Source: Butyrivibrio sp. (GTDB lineage: Bacteria; Bacillota; Clostridia; Lachnospirales; Lachnospiraceae). From it: a DNA stretch of 64,000 bases. Shown one piece after another: positions 48,223 to 57,044 of this stretch (the stretch's first letter is position 1; each line of letters starts with the position of its first letter). The notes under the pieces were generated by a model. The model did no database searches. It saw nothing but the letters and a program-made list of their open reading frames with translations, and was not told the origin of the DNA. The DNA lies in the NCBI GenBank assembly GCA_016297265.1, contig JAEDHB010000003.1:1-64000 (forward strand), given 5' to 3'. Both the position numbers and the translations under genes were made by a program.

Positions 48223-50265
48223 ATGAGATTTGGCAATAATAAGCTAAAGGGAGCTTTCAAATCATTTTTTGTAATTAATATTATTGCGACTGTAGCATTA
48301 GCTTTAGCTACAATTGGAATATACTTTATATCCGTGCTGTCAGGCATAATAATGTCTGCAGTGCTGCTAATTTCGGTTATTACAGTATTTATTGTATACA
48401 TAGTACAGAAAGCAAGCATTAATGATAGTTTGCTGGCATTTGCATCCGGCTATGCACAGCTGCAGAAACAAATGCTTGATTCCCTTCTTGTGCCATATGG
48501 TATTTTGGATGAGCAGGGCAGACTTATCTGGGCAGATTCGGAATTGACATCAATAGTCGGAGAAGATGCCTTGCACAAAGAAATCGGCAGTTATTTTGAG
48601 GAATTGTCGGAGTTTTACAATAAGAGAATTGTCGACAGTCTGGATTTTGATACGAAGCTTGATGATAGGGACTATCATCTTATAGTTCAGAAGATATGCA
48701 TGGACGATGTGGACCCTGTTATTACGGAAAATGTTCTAAACGGGGACGAGAATATTTATGTACTCTATGCATTTGACGATACAGAACTTAAGACCTGTAA
48801 ACAGGAATTGATTGATGAAAAATTTGTCGCAGGACTTATATATATTGATAACTATGATGAGGCATTGGAAAGCATTGATGAGGTCAGACGTTCATTGTTA
48901 ATTGCCCTTGTTGAGAGGAAAATCAGCAAATATGTTGCACAGGGAAATGGTATCCTCAAGAAGCTTGAGAAGGATAAATTCCTTGTTGTTTTCAGATACA
49001 AGTTCCTTGAACAGCTTAGAAATGACAAATTTACCGTTCTTGAAGATGTCAAATCCGTTAATATCGGTAATGAAATGTCCGTTACTATCAGCATTGGTAT
49101 CGGCGCAATGAATGGCAGTTATGAGGCAAATTATGAGATGGCAAGAACGGCCATTGATCTTGCGCTTGGACGAGGTGGCGACCAGGCAGTAATTAAAGAA
49201 GGCAAGACTGTTACATATTTTGGCGGTAAGACCAACAGCATTGAAAAGAATACCAGAGTAAGGGCACGAGTTAAGGCGCATGCTCTCAGGGAACTTTTGG
49301 AAGGTGCAGATAATGTACTGATAATGGGCCATAAGATTAGTGATGTCGATGCTTTAGGCGCAGCTGCAGGTATTTTTGCGGCCGCCAGAATATTTGATAA
49401 AAAGGCCAATATCGTACTAAATGAGATTACGACTTCGCTTAAGCCGGTTGTTGATATGTACCATAACAGTGCAGAATATGATAAAGACTTGTTTGTCAAG
49501 AGTGAGGATGCATTAACTATGGTGTCCCAGAACACACTCCTGGTAATTGTTGATGTCAACAGGAGGGATTATACGGAATGTCCTGAGCTGATTGGCAAGT
49601 GTAAAAATGTTGTGGTTATAGACCATCACCGTCTTGGAAGTGACCCTGTGGAGAATGCAACTCTGTCATACATAGAGCCTTATGCATCATCAGCCAGTGA
49701 GATGGTAGCTGAGATTTTGCAATATATCAATGATAAAATCAAGATTAAACCGGTTGAGGCCGATACGCTGTATGCCGGAATACTCATTGATACCAACAAT
49801 TTTACCACCAAGGCAGGAGCGAGAACCTTTGAGGCGGCAGCATTTATCAGAAGAAGCGGTGCGGATATTGTCCGCGTAAGAAAAATACTCAGAAGCGATA
49901 TGAGTGAGTATAAGGCAAAAGCAGAGACCGTGCGCCGTGCCGAAGTGTTGCATGATTGCTATGCATTGTCCGTTTGCCCGAGTGCCGGGCTTCATAGCCC
50001 GACAGTTGTAGGGGCTCAGGCCGCTAACGATTTGCTGGATATATCAGGAATGAAGGCTTCTTTTGTACTGACATTCCATAATAACGAGATATACATAAGT
50101 GCGCGTTCAATAGATGATGTCAATGTGCAGGTTGTAATGGAAAGACTGGGAGGCGGAGGCCATATGTCAATCGCAGGTGCCCAGCTGAAGGATATGGATT
50201 TGGAGCAGGCATATGAGCTTGTGAAAAAAACAATTGAAGATATGATTAAGGAGGGAATACTATAA
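48223..50265 (+). CDS. gdpP: Cyclic-di-AMP phosphodiesterase GdpP
   Basis: GdpP hydrolyses the second messenger c-di-AMP. The 680-aa product has two N-terminal membrane helices (about 14-60), a PAS-like region (about 80-165), a degenerate GGDEF domain (about 170-300) and a DHH/DHHA1 catalytic module (about 345-675). Metal ligands are visible in MGHKISDVDALGA (about 366) and VIDHHRLG (about 466), and GGGGHMSIAGAQL marks DHHA1. Start 48223 follows GAGGTGATAATT. Gene order gdpP-rplI-dnaB is conserved, with rplI overlapping the last base of the stop codon. Confidence 0.95.
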   Translation: MRFGNNKLKGAFKSFFVINIIATVALALATIGIYFISVLSGIIMSAVLLISVITVFIVYIVQKASINDSLLAFASGYAQLQKQMLDSLLVPYGILDEQGRLIWADSELTSIVGEDALHKEIGSYFEELSEFYNKRIVDSLDFDTKLDDRDYHLIVQKICMDDVDPVITENVLNGDENIYVLYAFDDTELKTCKQELIDEKFVAGLIYIDNYDEALESIDEVRRSLLIALVERKISKYVAQGNGILKKLEKDKFLVVFRYKFLEQLRNDKFTVLEDVKSVNIGNEMSVTISIGIGAMNGSYEANYEMARTAIDLALGRGGDQAVIKEGKTVTYFGGKTNSIEKNTRVRARVKAHALRELLEGADNVLIMGHKISDVDALGAAAGIFAAARIFDKKANIVLNEITTSLKPVVDMYHNSAEYDKDLFVKSEDALTMVSQNTLLVIVDVNRRDYTECPELIGKCKNVVVIDHHRLGSDPVENATLSYIEPYASSASEMVAEILQYINDKIKIKPVEADTLYAGILIDTNNFTTKAGARTFEAAAFIRRSGADIVRVRKILRSDMSEYKAKAETVRRAEVLHDCYALSVCPSAGLHSPTVVGAQAANDLLDISGMKASFVLTFHNNEIYISARSIDDVNVQVVMERLGGGGHMSIAGAQLKDMDLEQAYELVKKTIEDMIKEGIL

Positions 50266-50711
50266 TGAAAGTTATTTTGCTTGAAGATGTGAAATCATTG
50301 GGGAAAAAAGGACAGACCGTTGAAGTAAGTGACGGATATGCCAGAAATTTTATTCTTCCCAAAAAACTGGGAGTTGAAGCCAATGCAGTTAATGAAAATA
50401 ATTTGAAACTGCAGAAGGCGCATGAGGAAAAGGTGGCAAAGGAAAAACTTGAAGAGGCAAAGGCTTTAGCTGCAAAAATTGCAGAAATGTCCGTAGAAGT
50501 AAGTATCAAAAGCGGAAAAGACGGAAGAACCTTCGGCTCAATCTCGTCAAAGGAAATAGCTACAGCCTTTAAGGCGCAGCATGGAATAGAGATAGATAAG
50601 AAGAAAATTGTGATTGACGAGCCAATCAAAATGGCAGGTGTGTCAATTGTATCAATTAAACTGCACAGGGATGTAACAGCTAAATTAACAGTAAAAGTTA
50701 AAGAAGCATAG
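50265..50711 (+). CDS. rplI: Ribosomal protein bL9
   Basis: bL9 sits on the large subunit near the L1 stalk and affects reading-frame maintenance. The 148-aa product starts MKVILLEDVKSLGKKGQ and contains VSDGYARNFILPKKLG. A long connecting helix (about 45-75) leads to the C-terminal domain with GKDGRTFGSISSKEIA. The ATG shares its A with the stop codon of gdpP (TAATG). dnaB starts 18 bases after it. Confidence 0.97.
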   Translation: MKVILLEDVKSLGKKGQTVEVSDGYARNFILPKKLGVEANAVNENNLKLQKAHEEKVAKEKLEEAKALAAKIAEMSVEVSIKSGKDGRTFGSISSKEIATAFKAQHGIEIDKKKIVIDEPIKMAGVSIVSIKLHRDVTAKLTVKVKEA

Positions 50712-50728
50712 TTGGAAAGGCACTAGCA

Positions 50729-52087
50729 ATGGATGGAGAAATTAAGCAGTCAATGCCGCACAGCCCTGAAGCGGAGATGGCGGTAATCGGCTCTATGCTT
50801 ATGGACGCCGAGGCTGTATCGACAGCACTTGAAATACTTCATAAAGATGATTTTTATAATGTAAAATATGCAGCATTGTTTGAAGCAATGTCTCAGCTCA
50901 ATGCGGAGGGCAAGGCCTGTGATTTGATTTTGGTTCAGGATAAATTGAGGCAGAATCAGGTACCGGAAGAAGTATCAAGCATTGAATTTATACGAGGAAT
51001 AATAGACTTAATGCCAACCTCTGCGCTGGTTGCAGAGTATGCCAAAACAGTCAAAAATCAGTCAGATTTGAGAAAGCTTCTTAAGGCAGCAAGAAACATT
51101 GAAAAAATGTGTACTGATGCGAGCCGGGAAACTGAGAGCGTTCTTTCTGAATCAGAGAAAATGATTAATGATATTACCCAGAGCGCGGGAAATGCGGATT
51201 TTACGCCTATTGGGGATATCACTCTCGAAGCAATTAGCCGAATAGAGGCGGCTGCAAAAGCAGGGGGCAAAATAACGGGTATTCCTACGGGATTTACCGA
51301 TTTGGATTACAGACTTGCAGGTCTGCAGAATTCGGATTTGATATTGATTGCCGCTCGTCCGGCAATGGGTAAAACAGCATTTGTACTCAATATTGCACAG
51401 TATGCTTCAATAAAGCATGACTATACCACAGTTATTTTCAACCTGGAAATGTCAGCAGTGCAACAGGTGAATCGTATTCTTGCACTGGAATCGAAGGTCA
51501 ACGCTTCAAATATAAGAACCGGTAACTTAAGCCCTGCGGACTGGCGTAATTTGTCGGAAGGGGCAGCAAGAGTGGGCTCATCCCATCTGATTATTGAGGA
51601 TAATCCGGATGTAACTGTTGAAAAGCTGCGCAATAAATGCCGCAAGCTGAAAAGGGAGCAGAATCTGGGACTTATAATAATCGACTATATTCAGTTGATG
51701 AGCAGCGGTAAAAAGAATGAGTCAAGACAGAACGAGGTTGCGGAAATATCCCGTTCACTTAAAAAGCTTGCCAGGGAATTGAATGTCCCTGTTATTGCAC
51801 TTTCGCAGTTGAGCCGAAAAGTTGAAGAAAGAGATAATAAGAGACCAATGCTTTCTGATCTGCGTGAATCGGGAGCCATTGAACAGGATGCCGATGTTGT
51901 AATGTTTTTATACAGGGATGATTATTACAATAAGGACAAGTCCGATGAAAAAGACATTGCCGAGGTAATAATAGCAAAGCAAAGAGCCGGTTCCATAGGT
52001 ACCGTAAAACTTGCATGGATTCCTGAGTTGACAAAATTTGCAAATTTGCAGCACGGACACAAGGATAATGACAGGATGGAAGAATAG
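50729..52087 (+). CDS. dnaB: Replicative DNA helicase DnaB
   Basis: DnaB is the hexameric 5'-3' helicase at the replication fork (DnaC in Bacillus naming). The 452-aa product has the N-terminal helical domain (about 1-150, MPHSPEAEMAVIGSMLMD), linker and RecA-like core with Walker A ARPAMGKTAF (about 207-216). It also has LIIIDYIQLM (Walker B) and SQLSRKVEERDNKRPMLSDLRESG (two adjoining motifs, H3/H4). No intein or insertion is seen. It ends before an intrinsic terminator, closing the gdpP-rplI-dnaB operon. Confidence 0.97.
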   Translation: MDGEIKQSMPHSPEAEMAVIGSMLMDAEAVSTALEILHKDDFYNVKYAALFEAMSQLNAEGKACDLILVQDKLRQNQVPEEVSSIEFIRGIIDLMPTSALVAEYAKTVKNQSDLRKLLKAARNIEKMCTDASRETESVLSESEKMINDITQSAGNADFTPIGDITLEAISRIEAAAKAGGKITGIPTGFTDLDYRLAGLQNSDLILIAARPAMGKTAFVLNIAQYASIKHDYTTVIFNLEMSAVQQVNRILALESKVNASNIRTGNLSPADWRNLSEGAARVGSSHLIIEDNPDVTVEKLRNKCRKLKREQNLGLIIIDYIQLMSSGKKNESRQNEVAEISRSLKKLARELNVPVIALSQLSRKVEERDNKRPMLSDLRESGAIEQDADVVMFLYRDDYYNKDKSDEKDIAEVIIAKQRAGSIGTVKLAWIPELTKFANLQHGHKDNDRMEE

Positions 52088-52091
52088 AAAG

Positions 52092-52125
52092 ATGCAGCAA
52101 TTCTTAGGGGTTGCTGTATTTTTTT
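52092..52125 (+). terminator. Intrinsic terminator after dnaB
   Basis: ATGCAGCAA (52092-52100) pairs with TTGCTGTAT (52111-52119, one G-T), followed by a run of seven T. Confidence 0.85.
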
Positions 52126-52211
52126 GTCATAATAAGACGAACGAAAATCAATCACAGAGGTATTGCATCCAAGTATAATATTATCAAGAAATATTATGAC
52201 TGGAGGCAAAG

Positions 52212-52772
52212 ATGGAGGACAAGCGATACATAATTTCAGAAACTGCCGGTATCACAGGGCTGGAACCACATGTTCTGCGATACTGGGAAGAAGAACTTGC
52301 GTTGAAAATACCGCGAAACGAGCTGGGACATAGATATTACACAAAGGAATTGATTGATTTATTTTGCTATATTAAGGAGCTTAAGGAAAAAGGTTATCAG
52401 CTGAAAGCAATCCGCTCCGAATTGACGAAAAGCACGGAGCTGTCTGCAGTTCAGTCACCGGTTGCGGAGATTAACAATCGTGCAGCGGACGACAGAATGG
52501 AAAAATTTCTTGCAATAATCGGAAATGTCGTCACACAGTCACTGAAGGCCAACAACAGCGCTCTTAAGGAAGATATATCCAATGAGGTGAGCGACAGAGT
52601 GATAAAGCAGGTGGATTATCTTTTCAGAGTAAATGAAGAAGCGGAAGAGGAAAGATATAAAAGATTCGATGAAACCATTAGAAATTACCAGAAAAGTGCA
52701 AAAGAAGTTGCCGCCGGCAGTGATAATAAAGGAAAAAGGAAAAAAAATAAATCCTCATACCGTAAGATATGA
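52212..52772 (+). CDS. MerR-like helix-turn-helix protein with coiled-coil tail
   Basis: The 186-aa product has an N-terminal MerR-type winged helix (about 1-70: ETAGITGLEPHVLRYWEEE and GHRYYTKELIDLF) and a helical C-terminal region (about 85-170) ending in a basic tail, KGKRKKNKSSYRKI. There is no effector-binding domain. This plan recalls RacA-like chromosome-anchoring proteins and unclassified MerR-like proteins of Clostridia, often found near dnaB. Its role is not known. GGAGG precedes the start. The 3' end of the gene contains the terminator hairpin of the convergent ferredoxin gene. Confidence 0.8.
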   Translation: MEDKRYIISETAGITGLEPHVLRYWEEELALKIPRNELGHRYYTKELIDLFCYIKELKEKGYQLKAIRSELTKSTELSAVQSPVAEINNRAADDRMEKFLAIIGNVVTQSLKANNSALKEDISNEVSDRVIKQVDYLFRVNEEAEEERYKRFDETIRNYQKSAKEVAAGSDNKGKRKKNKSSYRKI

Positions 52773-52775
52773 GGA
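52745..52775 (-). terminator. Terminator of the ferredoxin gene inside the MerR-like gene
   Basis: ATCCTCATA (52750-52758) pairs with TATGAGGAT (52767-52775). On the minus strand TTTATTTTTTTT follows, fitting the ferredoxin transcript. The stem overlaps the last codons of the plus-strand gene. Confidence 0.75.
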
Positions 52776-52790
52776 TTCGTAATAATTGCA

Positions 52791-52961
52791 TTATTCAGCA
52801 GAAATAGCGCCAACAGGACATGTTGACTCACATGCTCCGCATGAAAGACATGTATCTTTATCAATTTCGAACTGTGAATCTCCCTGTGAGATAGCTCCAA
52901 CCGGACATCCGCCTGCGCATGTTCCGCAGCTGATGCATGCATCTGAAATTACATATGCCAT
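52791..52961 (-). CDS. 2[4Fe-4S] ferredoxin (56 aa)
   Basis: A typical clostridial ferredoxin: MAYVISDACISCGTCAGGCP and CLSCGACESTCPVGAI give two CX2CX2CX3CP motifs binding two [4Fe-4S] clusters. It is a low-potential electron carrier for fermentation enzymes and radical-SAM proteins. The internal twofold repeat is clear. The start at 52961 has a textbook GGAGGTAAATATC site; a 17-residue longer frame is unlikely. Monocistronic, convergent to the MerR-like gene and divergent from the DUF1858 gene. Confidence 0.97.
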   Translation of the reverse strand: MAYVISDACISCGTCAGGCPVGAISQGDSQFEIDKDTCLSCGACESTCPVGAISAE

Positions 52962-53132
52962 GATATTTACCTCCTGATTGTATATATGAGTATTATATAA
53001 TAGAAATTGCAATAAAACAAGTTAATTATTGCAAGAAAAATACTGTCAAAAGTTGAATATGTATATTTTTTGGTATATAATCAATAATACATCAAAGGAT
53101 GTTAATAATATGCGTAAGCAGGAGGAATAAAA

Positions 53133-53345
53133 ATGACACAGATAACGAAAGATATGATTATACACGACATCATTCAGGTTGACCCTAATATTGTTCCGGT
53201 ACTTATGGCTTCAGGAATGCATTGTGTGGGTTGTCCGTCAGCACAGGCAGAGAGCCTTGAAGATGCAGCACTGGTGCACGGAATTAATCCGGATGAATTA
53301 GTTGACAGAATCAACGCCTTTCTTTCAGTGGACAAGAAGGATTGA
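53133..53345 (+). CDS. DUF1858 domain protein (70 aa)
   Basis: A small soluble protein beginning MTQITKDMIIHDIIQVDPNI with the signature GMHCVGCPSAQAESLEDAA. DUF1858 proteins, related to the N-terminal part of ScdA/RIC, have a conserved CxxC pair that may bind metal or act in redox chemistry or Fe-S repair; their role is not settled. The gene has an AGGAGG site and stands alone between the divergent ferredoxin and the flippase gene. Association with ferredoxin hints at Fe-S metabolism, but this is inference. Confidence 0.92.
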   Translation: MTQITKDMIIHDIIQVDPNIVPVLMASGMHCVGCPSAQAESLEDAALVHGINPDELVDRINAFLSVDKKD

Positions 53346-53384
53346 TAATTAACCAAGGTTAAGAGATTTAAGGACTTTTCAAAT

Positions 53385-54650
53385 ATGTTATATAATTTAT
53401 TTATTGGAAAAAACATTGAAAAATCCAAAAATGTATTATTTTGGACAGTTGCTTCAGGGATTGTATATTCTTTACAATCCCTTGTCTTTTTGGCTGTAAT
53501 TCAACAGGTATTGAAGGATGAGACCGCAGGAATCTATTCCGCGGGCTTTGTTGTTGCATCACAGATTTTTACCATTGCAAAATATTGCGTGCGCAATTAC
53601 CAGGTATCGGATGTAAAGGAAAAATATTCCTTTGATGATTATTTTTCAACCAGAATTCTTACCTGTGGAATTGCACTTATAGTATCCGTCGCCTGGGTTG
53701 TAATTGCAGGCTTCAATTTACAGACGGTGATAGTAACGCTTGGTCTTTGTGTATACAAGGTTGCAGATGCTCTTTCTGATTTGTTTGAGGGATTGTATCA
53801 GCAGAAATTCAGATTTGATATTAGTGGAAAAAGTCAGTGCATCAAGGACGTGCTCATGATTATTCAGTATGTCGTGATGATTATTGTCACACGCAATCTC
53901 GTGCTGTCGACGGTTGTGCTGGCAGTATTTTCCGTATTGTTGGTTGTGATTGTGGATATTCCGTTGTCCAGAAAATTTGTCAGGTGGAAATTCGGAATCA
54001 ATGCAGGAAATGTGGGATGTATTCTTGCGGCATGCTTTGCTCTGTTTGTGGGTTCTTTTGCACATCAGTACATTCAGCAGGCCCCAAGGTATGCGATTAT
54101 GGGCCTTCCCGATACAGTGGGGGTACCGATGCTGGCAAAATTTAACGAGCTGTTTATGCCTACCTATATGCTGTATCTTTTTGCGGGATTTACATTGAAA
54201 ATATGGCTTACAAAACTTGCCGTATATCACAATGAGGGAAATCGGAAAGGCTTTGTATCCATTCTGCATAAGCAGTCGTTGATTATTGTTATCCTGACGA
54301 TACTGTCCTCGGTCGGAATGTACCTGTTAGGAGGATGGATGCTGACATTGATATACGGAACCGATCTCAACGGTTTTCAGTGGTTTCACGTGATAATAAT
54401 GATTGCGGGAGCATTTTCGGCATGGTACGAATTGTTTGAAAGTGTTCTTATAATCTACCGGAAACAGACCTTTGGCATATGCGCAAGCATAGCGTCCTGC
54501 GGACTTGCCGCAATTGTTTTGCCGTTTTTTGTAAGACATGGCGGATTGATGGGCGCAGCAGTCGGGTATCTGGTGATAAATGCGGTTCGTGCGGCGATAT
54601 ATTTTGTTATGGCGATTATATTTATGAAAAAAGAAAAGAAAGAATGTTAA
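53385..54650 (+). CDS. Polysaccharide flippase-like membrane protein (Wzx/MATE-type)
   Basis: The 421-aa product has about 12 membrane helices and begins FIGKNIEKSKNVLFWTVASG, a typical start of oligosaccharide flippases of the MOP superfamily. Such proteins move lipid-linked sugars across the membrane. GDxYxxxF-like loops and GGLMGAAVGYLVINAV in the last helices fit the family. There are no glycosyltransferase genes next to it, so the substrate is unknown; a teichoic or capsule precursor is possible. A terminator shared with the convergent gene follows. Confidence 0.85.
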   Translation: MLYNLFIGKNIEKSKNVLFWTVASGIVYSLQSLVFLAVIQQVLKDETAGIYSAGFVVASQIFTIAKYCVRNYQVSDVKEKYSFDDYFSTRILTCGIALIVSVAWVVIAGFNLQTVIVTLGLCVYKVADALSDLFEGLYQQKFRFDISGKSQCIKDVLMIIQYVVMIIVTRNLVLSTVVLAVFSVLLVVIVDIPLSRKFVRWKFGINAGNVGCILAACFALFVGSFAHQYIQQAPRYAIMGLPDTVGVPMLAKFNELFMPTYMLYLFAGFTLKIWLTKLAVYHNEGNRKGFVSILHKQSLIIVILTILSSVGMYLLGGWMLTLIYGTDLNGFQWFHVIIMIAGAFSAWYELFESVLIIYRKQTFGICASIASCGLAAIVLPFFVRHGGLMGAAVGYLVINAVRAAIYFVMAIIFMKKEKKEC

Positions 54651-54653
54651 AAA

Positions 54654-54697
54654 ACCATCATTTCCCTGATTGTATCTGCGGGAGATGATGGTCTTTT
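54654..54697. terminator. Convergent intrinsic terminator
   Basis: ACCATCATTTCCC (54654-54666) pairs with GGGAGATGATGGT (54680-54692) with one mismatch, followed by CTTTTATC. It lies between convergent genes and may act both ways. Confidence 0.75.
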
Positions 54698-54701
54698 ATC
54701 G

Positions 54702-55100
54702 TTATTTTAGTATTTTGATTGAACCTAATAACGGAACTTCTTTCTCGGATTCTTCACAAGCTGAAATAAGTCCGAGAATCCAGCATACAAATATGAATAC
54801 TGCCCAAGCCCAACCTACAAAAGGAATACCTCCAAGCATTCCGAACAGGTTGAGAACCAGTGCCTGATTGAGGTGGAATTTTGCACCCTCCTTATCGCCG
54901 GTGCAATATGCAATAATCCAGCCTATCCAGGTAATATAGGCAATAATACCGGTGTTTTTGGTACTCATACTTGAACCGGTGCTGCTTGTCTGCTGTGAAG
55001 GCTGGTTGCTCACATTGTTAGTGTTATTGGTTGCAGCTCCGCATTCAGGACAAAATGAAGCATTGTCTGCTATGTTGGCTCCGCATTTACTACAATACAT
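54702..55100 (-). CDS. Zinc-ribbon DUF4870-like membrane protein
   Basis: The 132-aa product has an N-terminal zinc ribbon (MYCSKCGANIADNASFCPECG in two adjoining parts, four cysteines) and a Ser/Thr/Asn/Gln-rich linker (about 24-48). A DUF4870-type membrane part (about 50-130) follows, with GAKFHLNQALVLNLFGM and FVGWAWAVFIFVCWILG. This combination is frequent in Firmicutes; the function is unknown. The start codon follows AAGGAGTGAATAATT. It is convergent with the flippase gene. Confidence 0.88.
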   Translation of the reverse strand: MYCSKCGANIADNASFCPECGAATNNTNNVSNQPSQQTSSTGSSMSTKNTGIIAYITWIGWIIAYCTGDKEGAKFHLNQALVLNLFGMLGGIPFVGWAWAVFIFVCWILGLISACEESEKEVPLLGSIKILK

Positions 55101-55184
55101 AATTATTCACTCCTTATCATATTTATAGTGCTATTTTAGCATACTCCTTTATAAAAAATCCTTAAATTATTATTAAATAAAGAT

Positions 55185-55218
55185 AAACCGATTACAATCG
55201 CGATAATGTAACCGGTTT
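55185..55218 (-). terminator. Terminator after the gene at 55223
   Basis: AAACCGATTACA (55185-55196) pairs with TGTAACCGGTTT (55207-55218) with one mismatch. The sequence following on the minus strand is T-rich (ATCTTTATTT). Confidence 0.7.
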
Positions 55219-55222
55219 ATTG

Positions 55223-55765
55223 TTATTTCTTTTTACCGAGTGATGTCTTCTGACCTGATTCAATCTCTTTAGCCTTCTGCTGTGCACGGGCCTGTGATTT
55301 GTTCGCCTTGGCAACAAGTTTGGCACGGAACCCCTTTGGTGCTGCAACAGGGACAGCTTTTCCTCTGATGCTTATGATTTCGGTAATGTAGATTCCGCTT
55401 ACTTTTGCTTTGACTTCCGTCTTGATTGGAAGTGAATCAAAAATCTTGACATCTGAGATAAGTGTGAAAATCTTTGGCCCAACCTTTGCTTTGACCAGAG
55501 GCATTTTAGCACCACGCATATATTTCGGAACCTGGTCCAAGACGGCCTTAGGAAGGTTGGAGTCTTTCATTTTCATTCTCTTTTTGTCGATTATCAATAA
55601 GGATAATACCTGTGATGCTGCTTCAATGCTTGACTGTGATGCCGCCTGTTTTTTCTGCATTTTTCTTCCCAGAATAATTAGGACGGCAAATAAAACAATG
55701 ATTACACCAAGGATGATCAGAATTACTTTGACTGCAATTGGCATAGATGCCGCTAAAATTGGCAT
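55223..55765 (-). CDS. Single-helix membrane protein of unknown function (180 aa)
   Basis: The product has one N-terminal hydrophobic helix (about 9-33, VKVILIILGVIIVLFAVLII) and an immunoglobulin/beta-rich middle region (about 85-140, with MPLVKAKVGPKIFTLISDVK). A basic C terminus ends GQKTSLGKKK. I recognise similar proteins in Lachnospiraceae but no functional family. The topology suggests a cytoplasmic domain tethered to the membrane. Start 55765 follows TTAGGAGGAAAACC; a 20-residue longer frame is less likely. It is divergent from plsC. Confidence 0.72.
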   Translation of the reverse strand: MPILAASMPIAVKVILIILGVIIVLFAVLIILGRKMQKKQAASQSSIEAASQVLSLLIIDKKRMKMKDSNLPKAVLDQVPKYMRGAKMPLVKAKVGPKIFTLISDVKIFDSLPIKTEVKAKVSGIYITEIISIRGKAVPVAAPKGFRAKLVAKANKSQARAQQKAKEIESGQKTSLGKKK

Positions 55766-55881
55766 AGGTTTTCCTCCTAAATGAATAATACTAAAATATT
55801 GTATCATTTTTTTATTAAATTGCAAATATTAAATTTCTAAGGTATAATTATTCATAAGTGTAAAATATAGGAGAGTTAGTT

Positions 55882-56616
55882 ATGATACGACTTGTTATAA
55901 TAGTGATTTTCTTGGTTGTATTTTTTCTGTTCAGTATTCCGATGTTCGGAATTGAGTGGATTATTGGGAAAATAAATAAACGCGCCAAGGACATCAGCTC
56001 GCTCAGGATTGTGCAATGGGCATTTAAGGTGATTCTATTTTTGTCCGGAGTAAGAACCAAGGTTATCGGTCTGGAGAATATTCCGAAGGATGAACCGGTG
56101 CTTTTTGTGGGCAATCATAAGAGTAATTTTGATATTATAATATCCTATGCGAAAATGCCCAACCTTACAGGCTTTGTTGCTAAGAAGGAGATAGAGAAGA
56201 TACCACTCCTCAGAACATGGATGAGATATCTCTATTGTCTGTTTTTGGACAGAAAAGATATCAAAGAGGGTCTTAAGACCATTCTCGAGGGAATCGACCA
56301 GATTAAACATGGAATATCGATGGTTATTTTTCCCGAGGGCTCAAGAAATTCTTTTGAGGACGGAATGCGTCCGTTCAAGGAAGGAAGCCTTAAACTTGCT
56401 GAAAAATCAGGCTGCAAGATTATTCCTATGGTTCAGAATAACACTCAGGAAATTATGGAAACCCATTCTCCGAGAATCAAAAGAACCAGAACCGTGCTGG
56501 AGTTTGGTGAGCCGATTGATTTGAAGGAGTTGAGCGCGGAAGACAGGAAGTTTGCCGGAGCTTATATTCAGAAAATAATCGAAGCAAAATATATGGAGAA
56601 CAAAAAGTTGTTGTAG
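55882..56616 (+). CDS. plsC: 1-acyl-sn-glycerol-3-phosphate acyltransferase (PlsC-like)
   Basis: PlsC acylates lysophosphatidic acid to phosphatidic acid at the inner membrane. The 244-aa product has an N-terminal hydrophobic helix (about 2-22), the catalytic HX4D motif in GNHKSNFD (about 75-82), and substrate-binding FPEGSRNSFEDGMRPFKEGS (two adjoining motifs). Length is typical. The start follows GGAGAGTTAGTT. The ileS T-box leader lies downstream on the same strand, separated by a decayed small ORF. Confidence 0.92.
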   Translation: MIRLVIIVIFLVVFFLFSIPMFGIEWIIGKINKRAKDISSLRIVQWAFKVILFLSGVRTKVIGLENIPKDEPVLFVGNHKSNFDIIISYAKMPNLTGFVAKKEIEKIPLLRTWMRYLYCLFLDRKDIKEGLKTILEGIDQIKHGISMVIFPEGSRNSFEDGMRPFKEGSLKLAEKSGCKIIPMVQNNTQEIMETHSPRIKRTRTVLEFGEPIDLKELSAEDRKFAGAYIQKIIEAKYMENKKLL

Positions 56617-56647
56617 AGGATATGACGACTATCGGGAGGTATGCATA

Positions 56648-56725
56648 ATGGGATTTTGGGAAAAGTGCCCAAAATTTGCCATTACTGCGGAAACACCGGA
56701 ATCAATAGGTTGACAAAACCAGTCT
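56648..56725 (+). pseudogene. Remnant of a small zinc-ribbon gene
   Basis: A GGGAGG site precedes ATG 56648, which opens MGFWEKCPKF and stops after 21 codons at 56713. A shifted frame in the same stretch reads PKICHYCGNTGINRLTKPV before stopping at 56725. MGFW at the start and a CxxC knuckle at the end recall the long zinc-ribbon proteins common in this family of bacteria, as if an internal deletion with frameshift had joined both ends. It could instead be an unrelated leader peptide. A hairpin ATTTTGGG/CCCAAAAT lies inside it. Confidence 0.35.
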
Positions 56726-56739
56726 GAAAAATTATAATT

Positions 56740-56997
56740 TAACCGATTAATACTTTGATGGAGACAGTAGTATTTATTTGAACGTCTAAGAGAGCCACAG
56801 ATGCTGGGATTGTGGTACAAGTAGAATTTATATGAATATCACTCCGGAGTTTCTATCTGAAATCGAAAGAGAGTAGGTGATGACGGATTTCTCCCGTTAC
56901 AGAGAACGCATATGTTGGTATGCCGAAGTGAGTGTTGAACGCTACGACTGATATTTTCAGGCCTCTGCCAATTGATTTGGGCGGAGGCTTTTCTTAA
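56740..56997 (+). promoter_or_regulatory. T-box riboswitch (tRNA-Ile) controlling ileS
   Basis: The leader has T-box features: AGAGAG followed by the Stem I distal region (CCACAGATGCTGGGATTGTGG in two parts), and a specifier region with GAATATCACTCC holding the isoleucine codon ATC at 56838-56840. The antiterminator bulge TGGT lies in GTTGGTATGCCG (56914-56925). A terminator follows at 56961. Uncharged tRNA-Ile should pair with ATC and TGGT, opening ileS expression. Confidence 0.85.
56961..56995 (+). terminator. T-box-controlled terminator before ileS
   Basis: GCCTCTGCC (56961-56969) pairs with GGGCGGAGGC (56979-56988) with a small bulge, followed by TTTTCTT. It forms the off state of the ileS leader. 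Confidence 0.85.
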
Positions 56998-57044
56998 TGT
57001 ATGGGACTCCACCGGAATTAAAATATTTTGAAAGGATTGCAGAA

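Noticed and set aside
56653..56675. Intrinsic terminator after plsC
   Set aside because: ATTTTGGG/CCCAAAAT forms a hairpin but is followed by TTGCC, not by a T run, and is part of the decayed ORF.
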